In this document: positions 8,455 to 17,116 of the stretch, one piece after another
How the letters are laid out: each line of letters starts with the position of its first letter
How positions within the stretch are numbered: the first letter of the stretch is position 1
NCBI GenBank assembly: GCA_026126105.1
Contig: JAHCJV010000046.1
Span: 1 to 44,318 of the forward strand
Length of the DNA stretch: 44,318 nt
Direction: 5' to 3'
From: Enhydrobacter sp.
Lineage (GTDB): Bacteria; Pseudomonadota; Alphaproteobacteria; Reyranellales; Reyranellaceae
Notes under the pieces: model-generated
What the model saw: only the letters and a program-made list of their open reading frames with translations
Database searches by the model: none
Told to the model about the DNA's origin: nothing
Translations under genes and position numbers: made by a program

Positions 8455-8880
8455 TCACTCCCAGACGCGGACGCCATCATGATGCGCACTATCCCTGGGC
8501 AAGGCGCCGTCGCCGGCCGCGCCTTCGAGCAACCATCGCCGCGCCGCGTGCAGGCTGCGAAAGAGCTGAATCGGCCGCTCGCCACGCGTCACATCCGCGA
8601 AGGCTTCGGCAAACCCTTGGCGGCCGGGATCGACAACGAATGCTACCGCGCCGCGTCTTGTGTCTCGAGGATCGCCGCGCAGCAAGGCCGCCACTTTCTC
8701 GACCTGCTCCCGGGTCAGATCCGACTTCGACGCCGTGACGTCGATGATCTTGGCATACGCCGGCACATTGGCGGCCACCAGTTTCTTCGTGTTCTCGGCA
8801 ATTTCTTCGGCAGTGACGTGGCCGCGGGCAACGATGACGACCAGCCGATCGAGCGGGAGGATGTCCATGTGGATCGGCAT
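8455..8880 (-). CDS. SpoIIAA/STAS-like domain protein
   Basis: A 141-residue protein with the SpoIIAA-like fold. It begins with MDILPLDRLVVIVARGHVTAE, has the central IIDVTASKSDLTREQVEKVA segment, then VAFVVDPGRQGFAEAFADVT and a final LFRSLHAARRWL helix. Proteins of this type are small and cytoplasmic, with mostly unknown roles; some link to membrane or stress functions. The start is the ATG at 8880; a second ATG four codons on is also possible. The open frame extends to 9180 but crosses the duplicated 73-bp block and looks non-coding. The gene stands 124 bp upstream of the dehydratase gene on the same strand. Confidence 0.75.
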   Translation of the reverse strand: MPIHMDILPLDRLVVIVARGHVTAEEIAENTKKLVAANVPAYAKIIDVTASKSDLTREQVEKVAALLRGDPRDTRRGAVAFVVDPGRQGFAEAFADVTRGERPIQLFRSLHAARRWLLEGAAGDGALPRDSAHHDGVRVWE

Positions 8881-8990
8881 CGTTCTACTCTGTTCATTGA
8901 CCCTGCGACGCATTTTGCAACGGTCCCGGAATCGCGTCACGCGAATGCGTCCGCATTGGCGATTAAGAGATTTCGTGAGCCGCAATGCTT

Positions 8991-9063
8991 GCGTCGTGGC
9001 CGACCGCTGCAAGTGTGGTTTATTGTCCGCCACGCATCTGTGGAACAGGGTAAGCGATCCCGC
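8991..9063. repeat. 73-bp duplicated block, copy 2
   Basis: Second copy of the block at 8319-8391, same orientation. It lies between the SpoIIAA-like gene (minus) and the MFS gene (plus), ending 22 bp before the MFS start. Each copy is therefore next to the 5' end of a gene (dehydratase, MFS), although on opposite strands. Confidence 0.75.
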
Positions 9064-9085
9064 CGCTGCGGGTCGACGGTTCGGA

Positions 9086-10309
9086 ATGAAGAGCGAGAAC
9101 AACAACAAGGCCGACGCCCCGTTCCGATCCGTCCTGCAGGCGATGCCGGCCGATTTCTGGCGGCTGTGGTTCGTCGGCATGATCGCCTCGACCGTGCGCT
9201 GGCTCGAGACCGTCGTCGTGGGCGTCGTCGTCTATCAGCAGACCGGCTCGGCCTTCGTGGTCGCCATGATGACCATGCTGCGCCTGCTGCCGATGGGCCT
9301 GTTCGGCGCTTTCCTCGGCGCCTTCGTCGAGCGCTTCGATCGCCGCCTCACCCTCGCCGCCGTGCTCGCCGTGATGACCACGACATCGGCGGCGCTAGGC
9401 ATCATTGCCTGGAACGGATCGCTGCAGGTCTGGCATCTCGCGGTCGGCAGCTTCGTCAACGGCTTCGGCTGGACGACCGACAACCCGCTGCGCCGCATGA
9501 TGATGGGCGAGGCGGTCGGTCGCGACCGCATGGGCACCGCGATGGCTTTCGATGTCGGCGCCGGCAATGCCGCGCGCATGGTCGGCCCGACGGTCGGAGG
9601 CCTGCTGCTCGTGGGCATCGGCATCGAGGGTGCGCTGCTGCTGGGCGCGGCCCTCTATTCCCTCGCGATCGCCGCCACGCTCGCGGTGCGGAGCCGGTTC
9701 GCGGTCGCGCCCGAGGCCGGCGCGGTGCTGGCGCGAACCTGGGAAGCGGTGCGCATCGTCGCCGCCGACAGGCGGCTCAGCGCGATCATGGTGGTGACGA
9801 TCATCTACAACGTCTTTGCCTGGCCGTTCACCAGCATGATCCCGGTGGTCGGACGCGACCGCCTTCTGCTCGGCCCGGAAGGCGTCGGCATCCTGACCAG
9901 CGTCGACGGCGTCGGCGCCTTTGCCGGCGCGCTGATCCTGGCGCTCTGGCTGACGCCGGGCTGGCACGCCCGCGCCTATGTCGGCGGCGTCGCGGCCTAC
10001 CTGCTGGCCGTGATCGCCTTCGCCCTCGCCCCGACACCGTTCCTGGCCGGCATCGCCATGCTGGCGACCGGCCTGAGCGGCGCCGCCTTCGCCACCCTGC
10101 AGGCCACGCTCGTCTATCTTGCCGCTCCGATCGAAATGCGCTCGCGCATCCTGGGCGTCCTGTCGGTCTGCATCGGCACCGGCCCGATCGGCTTCGTCTG
10201 GCTCGGCTGGCTCGCCGACCGGATCGGCGCCTCGCACGCGACGGCGGTGACGGGCGTCATGGGCCTGCTGGCTCTGGCGACGACTTGGCGGATGTGGCGG
10301 AGGATCTGA
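9086..10309 (+). CDS. MFS transporter (MFS_3/EntS-like exporter type)
   Basis: A 407-residue 12-helix permease. Features seen: FVGMIASTVRWLETVVVGVVVY in helix 1, FLGAFVERFDRR as the loop 2-3 motif, GEAVGRDRMGTAMAFDVGAGNAARMVGP, and a closing IGFVWLGWLADRIG. This resembles the MFS_3 group, which includes enterobactin and drug exporters; the substrate cannot be inferred. The start at ATG 9086 gives the MKSENNNK N-terminus before the amphipathic first helix; upstream in-frame codons run through the duplicated block. No partner gene follows; 484 bp without a gene lie downstream. Confidence 0.85.
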   Translation: MKSENNNKADAPFRSVLQAMPADFWRLWFVGMIASTVRWLETVVVGVVVYQQTGSAFVVAMMTMLRLLPMGLFGAFLGAFVERFDRRLTLAAVLAVMTTTSAALGIIAWNGSLQVWHLAVGSFVNGFGWTTDNPLRRMMMGEAVGRDRMGTAMAFDVGAGNAARMVGPTVGGLLLVGIGIEGALLLGAALYSLAIAATLAVRSRFAVAPEAGAVLARTWEAVRIVAADRRLSAIMVVTIIYNVFAWPFTSMIPVVGRDRLLLGPEGVGILTSVDGVGAFAGALILALWLTPGWHARAYVGGVAAYLLAVIAFALAPTPFLAGIAMLATGLSGAAFATLQATLVYLAAPIEMRSRILGVLSVCIGTGPIGFVWLGWLADRIGASHATAVTGVMGLLALATTWRMWRRI

Positions 10310-10793
10310 ACTGGCCTGCCGGTGGCGCGCCCACGTGGGGCGACTCGGGTGCCACAAGAGGCTTCGATGTCGGCGGCGGCGTTGCATACACGCTCGCATT
10401 CAGCGGAGCCCTAAGCTCGGCGCCACGAGCCTCGGCTTCCCGAACGACCAAACCGCGCGCCACTGCGCCGTTGAAGCGGAATGAGGAACCGCATCACCCA
10501 CATCCAGGGCACGCGATCAGCACCGACAGACCGGTCGGCCAGGACGTGATGCTGATGTGCTATGTCTGGAACTGCCGAACGATCTTACGGTCAACGGCCG
10601 CCACGCCGCCCCGTCTTCGCCGCCCATACCTTCTTGCTGCGATGCTCGCGATCCTCATGCTGAGCGCATCGCGCCTGGCTTTGTCGAAGGCAACCTGCGC
10701 GACGCCGGCTTCGTCATTCCGGGGCAGCGCGTCCATGCTCGTCGAGATCACCCAGCTCACGCGCGCGCCGGCCTTGAAGCAAGGCCTGCCGGC
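10310..10793. other. intergenic region without a gene
   Basis: No reading frame here has a credible start and protein-like composition on either strand. It holds the hairpin at 10509-10560. At about 10650-10735 there is a stretch (gatcctcatgctgagcgc, ttgtcgaagg, gtcattccggggcagcgcg) that looks like worn dispersed-repeat sequence of the kinds common in alphaproteobacteria. This is a visual impression only. Confidence 0.5.
10509..10560. repeat. nested imperfect hairpin
   Basis: Outer arms gcac-gcg-atcagca (10509-10522) and tgctgatgtgc (10550-10560) pair with a 3-base bulge. An inner pair ccgac (10523-10527) and gtcgg (10534-10538) follows. There is no T-run, so it is not a standard terminator. 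It lies 200 bp downstream of the MFS gene. Confidence 0.5.
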
Positions 10794-11162
10794 CTAGCTC
10801 CGGGCCTTGGCCCGACCGCTAGCCATTGCCGCCTCGAACTCACGCTTCAGTTCTTCAACGGTATGCATGCCGGGCCGTACCGGAAACTTGGCGATCGCCG
10901 CGCTTCGTCTGTTTTCCTCGGGCCACAGGGCCCGACGCGCCCGGGAGCGCGCCTCGTTGGCCCGGCCGCCACGCAGGCTGGTGATCGCCGCGGCAAGGCA
11001 CCGGCGTTCCCAATCGCCCAGCGGACAGACGCCGCTCTCGATCGCATCGAGGATCTGACGGATGACGGCCTGGGCCACTTGCTTGGCGGCTTCCGGGGCA
11101 AGCTCCTCGACGGTATCGGCAAGAGAGCTGCGCAGCGCAATGAGTTCGGGGGAATCGGGCAT
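10794..11162 (-). CDS. small hypothetical cytoplasmic protein
   Basis: A 122-residue protein not recognised. It reads as a helical soluble protein: PELIALRSSLADTVEELAPE, AAKQVAQAVIRQILDAIESG, then an Arg/Ala-rich region and HTVEELKREFEAAMASGRAK at the C-terminus. The start is the ATG at 11162 (MPDSPELIA); the in-frame sequence upstream runs through the divergent gene and is shadow. It is divergent from the Bug-family gene at 11311, with 148 bp between. Confidence 0.6.
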   Translation of the reverse strand: MPDSPELIALRSSLADTVEELAPEAAKQVAQAVIRQILDAIESGVCPLGDWERRCLAAAITSLRGGRANEARSRARRALWPEENRRSAAIAKFPVRPGMHTVEELKREFEAAMASGRAKARS

Positions 11163-11310
11163 CGCCCAACATAGCGTGAATATGAAGCGGAGTCGTTCCT
11201 CGTTTCTTCGACCCGCGCTGCTCGATCCCCGTTCACTTGGTGGCGGCCGAGCCGATCGTGCGCCACAATGGTTGAAACGCCGAAAGCACGACCTCGGAAG
11301 GACCTGCACG

Positions 11311-12312
11311 ATGATCCCGTCACGACACGCCGCGACCCGGCGGGCGCTTACCCGGCGGCAAGCGCTGGCCGGTGCCCTCCTGCTCGTCCCCGGGACGGCG
11401 GCGGCCGCCGACTGGCCGGAGCGCGCGCTTCGCATGATCATACCGTTCGCGCCGGGTTCCGGCGCCGATACCGTCGGACGCACCTTTGCCGATGAGCTTG
11501 CCAAGGGGCTTGGCCAGCCGGTCGTCGTCGACAACAAGGGCGGCGCGGGCGGCCTCATGGGGACGGCGGAAGGCGCACGCGCACCGGCCGACGGATACAC
11601 CCTGCTGCTGACCTCGCAGGGCACGACGGTATTCAATCTCGGCCTCTACAAGACGCCGGGCTACGATCCGCTCAAGGATCTCGCGCCGGTCATTGCCGCC
11701 GGCATCCTCACCAATGTGGTCGTCGTCTCTGCCGCCAACCCGGCCAGAACCGTAGCCGACCTGATAGCCCAAGCGCGCGCCAGGCCGGGCGAGATCACCT
11801 ACGGCTCGAGCGGCGTCGGCAGCAGCCTGCACATGTCGGGCGTGATCCTCGAGCAGCGCACAGGCATCCGCCTGCAGCACGTGCCCTATCGCGGCGCGCC
11901 TGCCGCCGTGCTCGCCGTGATGAACGGCGAAGTGACATGGGGATCCTTCAACGCGCCGACCGTTCTGGGCCAGATCGCGGCAGGCAAGCTCAGAGCACTC
12001 GCCGTCACCACCAGGGAACGCTCGGCGCTGCTGCCCGATGTGCCGACGATGATCGAGGCCGGCGTGCCGGACTTCGTGGTCGCCACGTGGCTGGGCTTCG
12101 CCGTCCCGGCGGGCACGGCGCCGGCAATCGTCGCGCGGCTCAATGCCGAGCTCAATCGCGTCGGCCAGCTCCCGCAGGTGAAGGAGAAGCTCCTGGTTCA
12201 GGGCTTCGAGATATTGCCGCCTGCGCCGCCCGACTCCGCCCGCAAGCTGATCGAGGCCGACCAGGCGCTCTGGCTGCCGATCATCAAGCAATCCGGCGCC
12301 AAGGCCGAATAG
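11311..12312 (+). CDS. Bug/TctC family tripartite tricarboxylate transporter substrate-binding protein
   Basis: A 333-residue periplasmic binding protein. The N-terminus is a signal peptide with RR and a hydrophobic core (ALTRRQALAGALLLVPGTAAAA, cut near AAA-ADWPE), possibly Tat-type. Family signatures follow: RMIIPFAPGSGADTVGR, VVVDNKGGAGGLMGT, PADGYTLLL, ITYGSSGVGSSLHMSG, HVPYRGAPAAVLAVMNGEV and KLRALAVTTRERSALLPDVP. Such proteins bind small carboxylates for TctAB-type or related importers; no tctA/tctB gene is nearby, which is usual for this large orphan family. The ribosome site GGAAGGA precedes ATG 11311. It converges on the SDR gene with 14 bp between the stops. Confidence 0.92.
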   Translation: MIPSRHAATRRALTRRQALAGALLLVPGTAAAADWPERALRMIIPFAPGSGADTVGRTFADELAKGLGQPVVVDNKGGAGGLMGTAEGARAPADGYTLLLTSQGTTVFNLGLYKTPGYDPLKDLAPVIAAGILTNVVVVSAANPARTVADLIAQARARPGEITYGSSGVGSSLHMSGVILEQRTGIRLQHVPYRGAPAAVLAVMNGEVTWGSFNAPTVLGQIAAGKLRALAVTTRERSALLPDVPTMIEAGVPDFVVATWLGFAVPAGTAPAIVARLNAELNRVGQLPQVKEKLLVQGFEILPPAPPDSARKLIEADQALWLPIIKQSGAKAE

Positions 12313-12326
12313 CCTTTCGTTATCGA

Positions 12327-13187
12327 TCAGTAGCTCGGCCTGGTCGAGAACGGCGTCAGCTGCAACTCGTGCGTCCAGCACGACCGGTCCTGCGTATGAA
12401 GGTAATAGAACGCCTCGGCAATCTTCACCGGATTGATCAGGAGGTCGGGGTTCTGCTTCGCGCGCGGCAACTCGTGGGTTCCGGGCGAGTCGATCAGACC
12501 GTCGATCACGACATTGGCGACATGCACGCCGTGCTCGGAATATTCCTCCGTAAGGACCTGCGCCAGGGTGCGCATCATCACCCTCGGATAATAGAGCGAC
12601 TGGCCGGTCATGCGCTTGCGCCCGCGTAGCGAGCTGGCATTGTTGGAAAAGAAAAAGGAGCCCTCGCCGCGCTTGCGCATCGCCGGCAGGACCTCCTTGG
12701 CGACGAGGAACGGACCTCGACTGGCGATATGCTGGGCGGTGTCGAACATCTCGATCGGGATGTGCTCGAGCAGTTCTTTCTCCGGCGGCAGATCGCGGCC
12801 TTCGAGGTAGCCCGCGTTGTAGACCAGAACGTACGGATCGCCCGCCGCGCCGCGGATCGTCGCGAAGGCCGCGGCGATCGACTCCTGCCGGGACAGGTCG
12901 AGCTCGACGATCATGCAATCGCCGCCCTGCTCGCGGATGGCCGCGGCCAAGCCGGACGCATTGCCCTCGTTGCGGGTCGTGAGCACGACGAAGAACCCTT
13001 CACGCGCGAATTTCTGCGCTATGGCGCCGCCGACGCCCCAGCGGATGCCCACGGGCAGACCGCTGTCGTCCACCGGCTTGCCGTGGGCAAGCCGCGTGTT
13101 GCGGCCGTCGGACTGCCACTTCGATGTGGCGCCCACGACCACGGCGACCGGCTTGCCCTTGCTACCTCTCCCGCCACTCGCGGCCAT
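12327..13187 (-). CDS. SDR-fold protein with altered active site and inserted loop
   Basis: A 286-residue Rossmann protein related to short-chain dehydrogenases. The first strand is VAVVVGATSK, but the glycine motif is split: about 26 residues (from WQSDGRN to VGIR) separate it from RWGVGGAIAQKFAREG. The region that normally holds YxxxK reads SLYYPRVMMRTLAQ, with no Lys at either possible position. LVYNAGYLEG replaces the NNAG strand. It may bind NAD(P) without classical SDR catalysis, or be a divergent enzyme. The gene is 13 bp downstream of the VOC gene and is the last of the five-gene minus-strand run from 15963. Confidence 0.75.
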   Translation of the reverse strand: MAASGGRGSKGKPVAVVVGATSKWQSDGRNTRLAHGKPVDDSGLPVGIRWGVGGAIAQKFAREGFFVVLTTRNEGNASGLAAAIREQGGDCMIVELDLSRQESIAAAFATIRGAAGDPYVLVYNAGYLEGRDLPPEKELLEHIPIEMFDTAQHIASRGPFLVAKEVLPAMRKRGEGSFFFSNNASSLRGRKRMTGQSLYYPRVMMRTLAQVLTEEYSEHGVHVANVVIDGLIDSPGTHELPRAKQNPDLLINPVKIAEAFYYLHTQDRSCWTHELQLTPFSTRPSY

Positions 13188-13200
13188 GTCAGGATGCCTC

Positions 13201-13626
13201 TCAGTTCCGTGGCGTCATGGGCGCATTGCCCGTCCAGTCCGCTGGCTGAGGCTCAGATGGATCGAAATCGATCTCGACCTCGACTCCGTTGGGATCGGGG
13301 AAGAACAGCTGCCACGTCCGGAAGGGATCGGGCGCGCGGGTCAGCCGGTACTGCACGTTTCGCCCCTTCAGCCAGTCCAGCGTCGACGCCATGTTCTCGC
13401 CGCGGAACGCCATGTGGTCGAGCGCGCCGCGCCGCGGCGTCGGCATCGTCTTGACTTCGATGACGTGCAGGATCGGCTTGCCCTCGGAGGCGTAGAGCCA
13501 GAAGCCGTTGACGGCGAAGTTCGGCCGCGCTCCGGGATGAAGCCCGAGCTCTGCATAGAACGCCTTCGTCTCGTCCGGCTTGTCGGTGACAATCGTAAAA
13601 TGATCCATTCGTTGAACGATGCTCAT
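13201..13626 (-). CDS. VOC (glyoxalase/extradiol dioxygenase-like) family protein
   Basis: A 141-residue two-module vicinal-oxygen-chelate protein. Seen: MDHFTIVTDKPDETKAFYAELG at the start with the first metal-type His (MDHFTI), GALDHMAFRG with the second His, and FFPDPNGVEVEIDF at the end with the usual Glu. Members are lyases, dioxygenases or resistance proteins; the length fits a single-domain lyase or isomerase. The substrate is unknown. It lies between the alpha/beta hydrolase (71 bp upstream) and the atypical SDR (13 bp downstream), so it is probably part of one transcript. Confidence 0.82.
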   Translation of the reverse strand: MSIVQRMDHFTIVTDKPDETKAFYAELGLHPGARPNFAVNGFWLYASEGKPILHVIEVKTMPTPRRGALDHMAFRGENMASTLDWLKGRNVQYRLTRAPDPFRTWQLFFPDPNGVEVEIDFDPSEPQPADWTGNAPMTPRN

Positions 13627-13697
13627 CGTCTTCTCCCTTTGCTTCGAGCAATGGTGAGCGATGAGCGGTGGAGCGTCAACGAGCCGACGACGATCGA

Positions 13698-14600
13698 TCA
13701 GACGCGCACGTGTCGCCTGACGAACGCGACCATCCGGTCGAACATGTCGCCGGTCTTCGACAGGTCCGGCGCGTGCCCCACGCCGCGGCTCATGTCGATA
13801 TAGTCGAGCGAGATGGACCCGCCGGCGCGGGCGTAGTTGGCGCAGAAGCGCTGCGGTTCATTGCCGTCGAAGGTCGACTCCGTATCCTTGTAGTCGTGCA
13901 GGATGTCATCGCGTCCTTGGAACCACACCGCCGGCGGCGTGACGACCGGCTCGCCTCTTTCGAGCGCCAGCAAGGGATTGCCCTCCTCCATGTTGGCTTC
14001 CGTGCGCCAATAGGAATCGTGTCGCGCCATGATGGACTTCGGCCACTCCGGCGGAGTTGCGCCCATGAGCGCGCGCCTGGCATGCCGGTAGCGGCTCAGC
14101 GGGTTGATCACCGGCCAGGCCATCACCACGCAGCGCACGCTGGCGTCATGGTCCGGCGAGCCTGCCGGCAAGGCTATGGCCGCGTAGCGCGAGTCGCGCG
14201 GCCGCATCGCGACGAGCATCGCCAGATGGCCGCCGCTAGACTGGCCCGATAGCCCGATGAGATCGGGCCGTGTCTTCAGCGCCGTAGCGTTGAGCTTCGC
14301 CCAGCGCACGGCATAGTTGATGTCCTGAACCGACGCCGGATAAGGGTCTTCGTTGCCCGACCGGAAGTCCAGCGCGATCGAGGCGATGCCGTGCGCCGCC
14401 ATGTGTTCGTGACGCAGCCGCTCGGTCAGGCGATCGCTCTGGCACCAGGCGCCGCCATGGCACTCGACCATCGCGGGGAACGGGCCCGCTCCGCGCGGCT
14501 TGTAGATCCGCGCCAGCAACGGCTTGTCGCCATGACGTAGATACTCGACCTCATCGACGTCGAAGTCGCCCGCCTTGGCTTCGAAGACGGCAGTCGTCAT
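13698..14600 (-). CDS. alpha/beta hydrolase (esterase/lipase, HSL-like)
   Basis: A 300-residue alpha/beta hydrolase. The oxyanion-hole motif HGGAW is at 48-52. The nucleophile is Ser121 in GLSGQSSGGH, an acidic residue is likely within QGRDDILHDYKD, and the His is in GVGHAPDL near residue 276. There is no signal peptide, so it acts in the cytoplasm. HGGxW esterases of this kind hydrolyse short acyl esters or carbamates. The ATG at 14600 gives a natural start (MTTAVFEAKAG). Neighbours on the same strand are a flavin reductase upstream (66 bp) and the VOC gene downstream. Confidence 0.87.
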   Translation of the reverse strand: MTTAVFEAKAGDFDVDEVEYLRHGDKPLLARIYKPRGAGPFPAMVECHGGAWCQSDRLTERLRHEHMAAHGIASIALDFRSGNEDPYPASVQDINYAVRWAKLNATALKTRPDLIGLSGQSSGGHLAMLVAMRPRDSRYAAIALPAGSPDHDASVRCVVMAWPVINPLSRYRHARRALMGATPPEWPKSIMARHDSYWRTEANMEEGNPLLALERGEPVVTPPAVWFQGRDDILHDYKDTESTFDGNEPQRFCANYARAGGSISLDYIDMSRGVGHAPDLSKTGDMFDRMVAFVRRHVRV

Positions 14601-14666
14601 GGCTAATTCCTCCGCGTCCGGGTTCCCGGAAAGGGCAGTTTAGCGTATCTCCGCCGCCGCCGGGCG

Positions 14667-15146
14667 TCAGATGTAGCCGCCGCGGAAGCTGATCATCGGC
14701 TCGCGCCCCGAGGCCGTGTAGGCGACCACCTTGCCGAGCGCGATGACCGCCCCATGACGCTCGATCAGCTCGTCGAGCTGGCAGTCGATGACGCCTACCG
14801 CATCGACAAGCGTGGGGGCGCCGCTCTTCAAAGTGGTCCATGCCCCGGGCAGGAACCGGTCGGCACCCTTGAGCGTGCCGCCGCCACCGAATTCCTTGAC
14901 CAACGCGTCGCTGCCCTTCGGTACGTAGTTGATGGCGAAATGATTGCCTTGCTTCACCGCGCCAAGCGCCGATGTGGTGAGGCCGATCGAGACCATCATC
15001 ATCGGCGGGCTCGCCGACAGATGCGTCGCCGACAAAGCGAGGAAGCCGGCCGGCCCTTCCGTCCCCTGCGCGGTCACGATCGCCACGCCGATCGCCCGGC
15101 AGCCGATCGCTTTCCAGAAGGTCTTGGCGTCGATTTCGGTGTCCAT
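14667..15146 (-). CDS. flavin reductase-like domain protein
   Basis: A 159-residue protein of the flavin-reductase-like family (HpaC/NtaB type). Signatures: FWKAIGCRAIGVAIVTAQG, GFLALSATHLSASPPMMMVSIG (the FMN-binding segment) and NHFAINYV. The DxxLxELIERHGAVIALGKV section near the C-terminus is typical. Such enzymes make FMNH2 or FADH2 for two-component monooxygenases; the FMN monooxygenase at 2791-4122 is a possible, unproven client. No oxygenase is in the immediate five-gene run. The start is ATG 15146. Confidence 0.82.
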   Translation of the reverse strand: MDTEIDAKTFWKAIGCRAIGVAIVTAQGTEGPAGFLALSATHLSASPPMMMVSIGLTTSALGAVKQGNHFAINYVPKGSDALVKEFGGGGTLKGADRFLPGAWTTLKSGAPTLVDAVGVIDCQLDELIERHGAVIALGKVVAYTASGREPMISFRGGYI

Positions 15147-15216
15147 GTCGTATGCTCTCCTCGGTTCGCGAGCACCCTAGCAAAAGGAGCGCCGGAACGA
15201 CGATGCAAACGCCTGC

Positions 15217-15963
15217 CTATTCCGCCGCGGCGAGCCGGTGGCCCGGCAGTCCGGCGATCTCCTGGATCAGCTTCTTGGTCAGGGCGCGGCCGAACGCTTC
15301 ATGGCCCTCGGCCACGACGGTGAACGAGCCGGAACCGCCGATGACGTTGTCCCGGAAGTACTTCTCCAGGCCGCCCGGCGGGTTGGTGTGCTCCGGACGG
15401 AACGACTCGGACAGCAGCGTCAGGATCACGAGCGCGTTGATGGTGATGCCCTTCTCGATGGCATCATCGCGGGCGTCCGTGACCGCGCGGCCGGAGTTGT
15501 TGTTGCCATCGCCCGAGATATCGATGACGCGCCGGTCTGAAGCGAACGGCGCGCGCTCGAGCTGGCCCACCGAGAAGTCGATCGCGCCGCTGATCGAGGT
15601 GCTCCCGGCGAACGAACGCGGTGCCTCGATCAGCCGGTCGCCGAAGCTGCGCGCTTCGGCGGCGCCGCCAATGGCGCTCCAGTCGACGACGACGCTCTGC
15701 TGGCCCGCTGTCGCCCATTCCACGAAACAAACGGCAATGCGCCGATGGGTGCCCGATGTCATCGCCTTGACCACGTCGGGATGGGTGATGGCGGCGGCGG
15801 CCCCTTCGCGCTGAAGCCGGAACTTGGCCTCGGTTACGCTGCGCGAAACGTCGGCGGCGAGAACCAGCAGCATGTCGACCGCTTCCGCAGCCCGCGCGAC
15901 GGGCGCAGCCAGCACCAGCGCCAAGCTGAATAACGCCGCAATTCTTGTCAGCGCGTTAGCCAT
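15217..15963 (-). CDS. DUF1194 VWA-type exported protein
   Basis: A 248-residue protein with a cleavable signal peptide (hydrophobic ALFSLALVLAAPVARA, cut before AEAVD). A von Willebrand A-like domain follows, with the metal-site motif DVSRS (38-42) and a later VIDISGDGNNNSG strand. DUF1194 proteins are periplasmic and common in alphaproteobacteria; their function is unknown. The start is ATG 15963; twelve extra codons to 15999 would precede the signal peptide and were left out. It leads the minus-strand run that continues with the flavin reductase 70 bp downstream. Confidence 0.85.
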   Translation of the reverse strand: MANALTRIAALFSLALVLAAPVARAAEAVDMLLVLAADVSRSVTEAKFRLQREGAAAAITHPDVVKAMTSGTHRRIAVCFVEWATAGQQSVVVDWSAIGGAAEARSFGDRLIEAPRSFAGSTSISGAIDFSVGQLERAPFASDRRVIDISGDGNNNSGRAVTDARDDAIEKGITINALVILTLLSESFRPEHTNPPGGLEKYFRDNVIGGSGSFTVVAEGHEAFGRALTKKLIQEIAGLPGHRLAAAE

Positions 15964-16093
15964 CGTCGCTCCTTGGCGGGGCAGCGGCCCTTGGCGCAAC
16001 CTCGCATCAAATCAGGAACATGACACCTCGCCGCCCGGGCGTGGAAGGACGCTATCCGTACCTCTCCTGCAGCAGCGACATCGCGACATCATC

Positions 16094-17116
16094 CTACAAC
16101 GTCCTCGTCACCTTGTTGAGGAAAGGCGGGTTGTCGGGATCCATCCCCATGCGATGCGCCGCCGCCTCGATGGCCCGATAAGCGGGCAGGAGCATAGCGA
16201 TCGGGTCGCACACGGGATGATCGTCGTCCAGCCACGGAAGGGTGGCAGCAGGCCCGCCTGCCGAGAAAACAGTGCTTCCGCCTCGGAAAAGGTCGCGCAC
16301 GAGATCGTCCGCTGTGGCCGAGGTTTCGTCGCCCTGGCGCAGCACGAGCACCGGCGTCTCCCGGCCGATCGCCGCCCAGGGGCCGTGTCTCAGCTCCGCC
16401 GTGCTGTAGCCGAGGGCCGGCAGCCGCAGCGTCTCGGTGACCTTCAGAGCGATCTCGCGCGCCGTTCCGAACCCGTAGCCGCGCGCCGCGACGAAAGCCG
16501 CCGAGGCCGTGCCCAGGCTGTCGCCCCACGCCGACCAGTCGCAGGTCAGTGCGCTCGCAAATCGCTCGGGCAAACGCCGAAGCGCCTGCTCCACCTCGTC
16601 GTCGCGCGTGAGCGCCGCCACGATTTGCGCCCCCGCGATCATCGACAGCGCCACGGTCTTAGTGGCGGCGACGGCCTTCTCGGGGCCGGCGCGGATCGGA
16701 AAGACCAGTTCGGCCGCCCGCGCCGCCGGCGACGCGTCGTCGTTGACGAGCGCAAGGGTCAGCGCCCCGAGGGAGCGAGCGACCGCGGTGGCCAAGACGA
16801 TATCCGGGCTGCGTCCAGACTGGGATATCACGACGAAGAGGGTCTCCCGCATATCGGGACGCTGACGATAGGTCGTGATCACCGATGGCGCCGCAGCCGA
16901 GACGAGGACGCCATATCGCGCCTCGAACAGATAGCGCAGGTAGACTCCGACGTGGCCGGAGCTGCCTCGCCCGCACAACACGACGATGCGCGGCCTCGCC
17001 CGGGCGATTCGAGCAGCAACTCCGGCCAGATCCTCGCGGCGCGCCAGCAGGTGCTCGGCGAGAGCCGGAATCTCGGCGATCTCCCGCGCCATAGCGGTAC
17101 GAGTCGCTTCATTCAT
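16094..17116 (-). CDS. SIS-domain sugar-phosphate deaminase/isomerase, NagB-II-like
   Basis: A 340-residue protein with two SIS (sugar isomerase) domains, like the isomerase half of GlmS. Seen: CGRGSSGHVGVYLRYLFE and FVVISQSGRSPD in the first domain, ARGYGFGTAREIALKVTETL and STAELRHGPWAAI in the second, and the closing NPPFLNKVTRTL typical of GlmS and NagB-II. It most likely converts glucosamine-6-phosphate to fructose-6-phosphate and ammonia. The start ATG 17116 overlaps the MurQ stop by 8 bases, so the two genes are translationally coupled. With the kinase, MurQ and NagA it completes amino-sugar recycling. The exact substrate is inferred from context. Confidence 0.85.
   Translation of the reverse strand: MNEATRTAMAREIAEIPALAEHLLARREDLAGVAARIARARPRIVVLCGRGSSGHVGVYLRYLFEARYGVLVSAAAPSVITTYRQRPDMRETLFVVISQSGRSPDIVLATAVARSLGALTLALVNDDASPAARAAELVFPIRAGPEKAVAATKTVALSMIAGAQIVAALTRDDEVEQALRRLPERFASALTCDWSAWGDSLGTASAAFVAARGYGFGTAREIALKVTETLRLPALGYSTAELRHGPWAAIGRETPVLVLRQGDETSATADDLVRDLFRGGSTVFSAGGPAATLPWLDDDHPVCDPIAMLLPAYRAIEAAAHRMGMDPDNPPFLNKVTRTL

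Noticed and set aside
8341..10797. 818-codon plus-strand open frame covering the MFS gene
   Set aside because: The MFS protein in another frame has clear membrane helices and motifs; this frame is Arg/Asp/Gly-rich and includes both duplicated blocks by chance.
11320..12918. 532-codon minus-strand open frame across two converging genes
   Set aside because: It spans the Bug gene antisense and the SDR gene out of frame, with no start context or domain.
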